This document shows, piece by piece, positions 61,912 to 64,000 of a DNA stretch of 64,000 nucleotides (position 1 is its first letter; each line of letters begins with the position of its first letter). This DNA comes from Gammaproteobacteria bacterium. Lineage in GTDB: Bacteria; Pseudomonadota; Gammaproteobacteria; Xanthomonadales; SZUA-36. The notes beneath the pieces were generated by a model. That model searched no databases and was not told the DNA's origin. It worked only from the letters and a program-made list of their open reading frames with translations. Location of the stretch: the NCBI GenBank assembly GCA_021772915.1, contig JAJFLB010000018.1, positions 248,001-312,000 on the forward strand, given 5' to 3'. The position numbers and the translations under genes are program-made.

Positions 61912-63575
61912 CGCCGTCGGAACACAGTACCGATAGGGATGGCCACCAGGATGCCCAGAGCCAAGGCCAGCCCGAGTATCCGCAGCAACATCCACCAATC
62001 GGTGCCCGTGTCTGAAAATAGACCTGGTGCGTAATGTTCCCAGACCGGTATTTCCTTGCGGTAATAAGCCGCCGTGAAATACTGGTCCCAGGAAACACCA
62101 CGGGTCTCGGGCCAACCCGTCCCACTCATGTACTGTGAATAAACAATGGCGCCGATGTTACCACCGGGCCCTATCCCGTCATTGGTGATGCCCTTGTACT
62201 GGTGGTCATGAAATAACCAGATACCGGGGCCATAGGCATGTAAGCCGTCATTGACAAGCTCCAGTGCCAGATCCGCGCGTTGGGTGGTTGCCAGCCACAA
62301 TACATCCTGCGGGGTACGTGAATTCTCCGGGAGCCTGACGCCATCGCGATCCGTAACGGTGAACTTATGGCCGTGTGTGTGCAGGGCAATGCCTTTGCCA
62401 CCACCGTTGACTACTCTGAGCTTAATACGCTCGTTCTCTTCGCCAACCACCAGCGATTCCCTGAAGGTGTAGGGAAACGAACGGCCATTGAGGGTGAAAT
62501 AGTCCGGTTGGGAATCGGTAATATCGTATTCGCGGTGCATCGAGCGTGTGATCAGGCGGGGATCGTTGTCACGCTGAATCCGCTCACTCAACTCCTTGTC
62601 CAGATCAAGATAGTGCAGATCGTATTCCCGGTCAAAATTCTCCTGCGACCTGCGTGACGGCACCCGCACCAGGCCGGCCCCCAGGTTCATGGTCTGGAGC
62701 CAGTTGTCAGGCCTGTTTTCCTCGATAATGAACAGACCCTGCAGCCCCATCATGACATGCACGTGCGGCTGCACGTGGCAGTGGTAGAACATCGTTCCCG
62801 CTTGCCGCGGGTTTAATTCATAGCTGCGTGCATCGCCAGGCATAACGGCGGTCTCACTGGTAAGAGGAACCCCGTCGTTGCCTTCACCCGAGGAATCGAC
62901 AAAACCGTGGTCGGCACCATGGAGGTGCAGCGTATGGGGCATGTAGTGAGTATTCTCGAGTGTAATCCGTACCCGGTCACCCTGTTCGACACGAATGGCC
63001 GGCGAAGGCAGCCGTAATGAGCGGCGCGCCTGGTTGGTCGCGAAATTCTCCACCGCCATGCCCACAAATTTGGGGGCAAATACCCACATGCCGGGTTTAA
63101 TCCCGGGTGCAATCTGGTACTGGGTAACCGGCCCGGAAACGACCGCAGAACCCCCGTTGAGTTCTGCAACTTCAAGCCGGATATGGATCTCGTCGGGGTC
63201 ACCGTCACCATCCAGATCGCGACCTTTTTCAACGGCGTCAGCCGTCAGACCACTTTTGAGCAAGGTGGCTGAATCTACATTGTTGGTCCCACGCACAAAG
63301 GTAGCAACAGCAAACGGATTGTCGGCCACACAGGCCGCTGAGGCATCGATTTCGACACCCTCAATCGTCTGAGGGTCACGCCAGCCCTGTGGATCCGGGG
63401 GACAATACTCCTCCGCGTTGTCAATACCAGGCGGTAAAGATGCTGGCAGGTCACGGTAGTCAGCCGCACCGAACCATGTGGTCAGCTGTAACCTTAGTGG
63501 TAATGGATACCATTGTGGTGGAAAACAGAGAAGCGCCAGTACCAGGGCCGCCACGAACGACTTTCTTTTGGTCAC
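61908..63575 (-). CDS. Multicopper oxidase (two cupredoxin domains, membrane-linked)
   Basis: A 555-residue exported oxidase with N-terminal signal (FVAALVLALLCF) and a C-terminal membrane helix (LLRILGLALALGILVAIP). Copper motifs are HTLHLHG and FYHCHVQPHVHVMMG in the first domain, the latter with the type 1 Cys, and LHTHGHKF and FHDHQYKG in the second, where the type 1 Cys is missing. Four HxH motifs suffice for a trinuclear site. It therefore resembles two-domain multicopper oxidases with one type 1 copper per chain. Substrate is unknown (metal, phenol or cytochrome). Confidence 0.85.
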   Translation of the reverse strand: MTKRKSFVAALVLALLCFPPQWYPLPLRLQLTTWFGAADYRDLPASLPPGIDNAEEYCPPDPQGWRDPQTIEGVEIDASAACVADNPFAVATFVRGTNNVDSATLLKSGLTADAVEKGRDLDGDGDPDEIHIRLEVAELNGGSAVVSGPVTQYQIAPGIKPGMWVFAPKFVGMAVENFATNQARRSLRLPSPAIRVEQGDRVRITLENTHYMPHTLHLHGADHGFVDSSGEGNDGVPLTSETAVMPGDARSYELNPRQAGTMFYHCHVQPHVHVMMGLQGLFIIEENRPDNWLQTMNLGAGLVRVPSRRSQENFDREYDLHYLDLDKELSERIQRDNDPRLITRSMHREYDITDSQPDYFTLNGRSFPYTFRESLVVGEENERIKLRVVNGGGKGIALHTHGHKFTVTDRDGVRLPENSRTPQDVLWLATTQRADLALELVNDGLHAYGPGIWLFHDHQYKGITNDGIGPGGNIGAIVYSQYMSGTGWPETRGVSWDQYFTAAYYRKEIPVWEHYAPGLFSDTGTDWWMLLRILGLALALGILVAIPIGTVFRRR

Positions 63576-64000
63576 TGCAACACCTCCGAACGGCGTCTTG
63601 TCTTCCTCAAGCGGGTCTTTCGTCCCAGCAGGAAAAGCACCGCGACCGCTGACAAGGACAGCAAAGGCACCACGTAAGAGAATTTTGAACCCCCTACTTC
63701 AAAAGGAAAAACCGCGGTGTAAATCGTTTCACTGCTGGGGTGACCGGCCGAGACAACGCCGATGTATGCACCCTCCTCAAGAAACTCATGTTCGATTTTG
63801 AGGGAAGCGTCCGCACGTACAACCGGCGGCTGGTAGAACAGCGTATGCGCCTCGATATCTTCGATTTCCTCCACATGATTTAGCTTGACGAAGCGGCCCA
63901 GACCAGTCACATCACGGATTATGCGAAGATCCACGGGAACTTCCTTCAGGCTCTGGTGCAGGTAGTCCAGTACAATTATGGTTGCGCCGGTAGCCGGCAA
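63572..64000 (-). CDS. Membrane protein of unknown function, C-terminal part (cut by window edge)
   Basis: At least 142 residues; the start lies beyond the window or exactly at its edge. The visible part is a beta-rich extracytoplasmic domain (FLEEGAYIGVVSAGHPSSET), one membrane helix (YVVPLLSLSAVAVLFLLG) and a short basic cytoplasmic tail. No family is recognised. It overlaps the multicopper oxidase gene by 4 bp and so belongs to the same copper-protein operon. Confidence 0.7.
   Translation of the reverse strand: MPATGATIIVLDYLHQSLKEVPVDLRIIRDVTGLGRFVKLNHVEEIEDIEAHTLFYQPPVVRADASLKIEHEFLEEGAYIGVVSAGHPSSETIYTAVFPFEVGGSKFSYVVPLLSLSAVAVLFLLGRKTRLRKTRRRSEVLQ

Noticed and set aside
61912-62115. 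N-terminal extension of the cupredoxin gene into the multicopper oxidase gene
   Set aside because: The extension is out-of-frame oxidase sequence without signal peptide; the GTG at 61911 gives a proper signal peptide and a 4-bp overlap.
1-64000. tRNA or rRNA genes
   Set aside because: No cloverleaf with a GGTTCGAATCC-type T arm and CCA end, and no rRNA sequence, was seen; GGGGTCGAATCC at the fold-back ends is not part of a cloverleaf.

Overview
The window reads as chromosome of an aerobic, respiring Gammaproteobacterium. The best evidence is two conserved neighbourhoods. One is the minus-strand run ygfB-pepP-ubiH-ubiI. The other, divergent from it, is TIGR02449-zapA-6S RNA-5-formyl-THF cyclo-ligase-EVE protein-rpiA, the arrangement known around ssrS in Escherichia and relatives. 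Ubiquinone hydroxylases, caa3-type oxidase genes, TonB-dependent uptake and many lipoproteins fit a free-living environmental bacterium. I cannot name the genus.

Layout. 1-3.2 kb: an aldehyde dehydrogenase (cut by the edge), an acetolactate-synthase-like ThDP enzyme and cysK. 3.4-10.7 kb: the housekeeping block above. 10.8-12.6 kb: a thioredoxin-fold lipoprotein and a small cytochrome c. 12.7-19.9 kb: an Ntn-hydrolase acylase lipoprotein, a TonB receptor with a decayed tandem copy, and an amidase lipoprotein, probably a set for scavenging acyl-amides. 19.9-24.3 kb: an acyl-CoA synthetase, a single 2-hydroxyacyl-CoA dehydratase-type subunit, its ATP-dependent activator and a lone ThDP-domain protein. 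24.5-24.85 kb: arfB.

24.9-33.8 kb: a complete quinohemoprotein amine dehydrogenase (QHNDH) operon. It encodes the diheme alpha subunit, the radical-SAM thioether enzyme, the CTQ-bearing gamma subunit, the beta propeller, an ABC exporter and a subtilisin-like leader peptidase, with a divergent TetR gene. The flavoprotein QhpG, known to hydroxylate the cofactor tryptophan with O2, is absent. In its place are two adjacent genes for Cys-rich U32-family-like proteins resembling the O2-independent hydroxylase pair UbiU/UbiV. This is the most interesting system in the window.

34.7-36.0 kb: an Rrf2 regulator, a GNAT acetyltransferase and a MIP18/SufT-type protein. 36.5-50.5 kb: an eleven-gene catabolic operon with CoA ligase, HyuA/HyuB, acyl-CoA dehydrogenase, split B12 mutase, three-subunit molybdenum hydroxylase, CaiB-type CoA-transferase and methylmalonyl-CoA epimerase, with a divergent thiolase. 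52.0-55.7 kb: ACT-domain protein, PanE-like reductase, YhhN and a second aldehyde dehydrogenase. 55.9-60.9 kb: a cytochrome c oxidase operon whose subunit II carries two extra heme c domains. 61.2-64 kb: a cupredoxin, a multicopper oxidase and the end of a membrane protein.

Non-coding structure is rich. There is a REP-like family (five sites, two of them oppositely oriented pairs), a MITE-like family with self-matched but copy-specific arms (four copies), and a 485-bp fold-back element with two long hairpins. Repeat ends repeatedly supply stop codons of neighbouring genes, and one supplies the ribosome binding site of the QHNDH beta-subunit gene. All calls come from reading the sequence; no database search was run.
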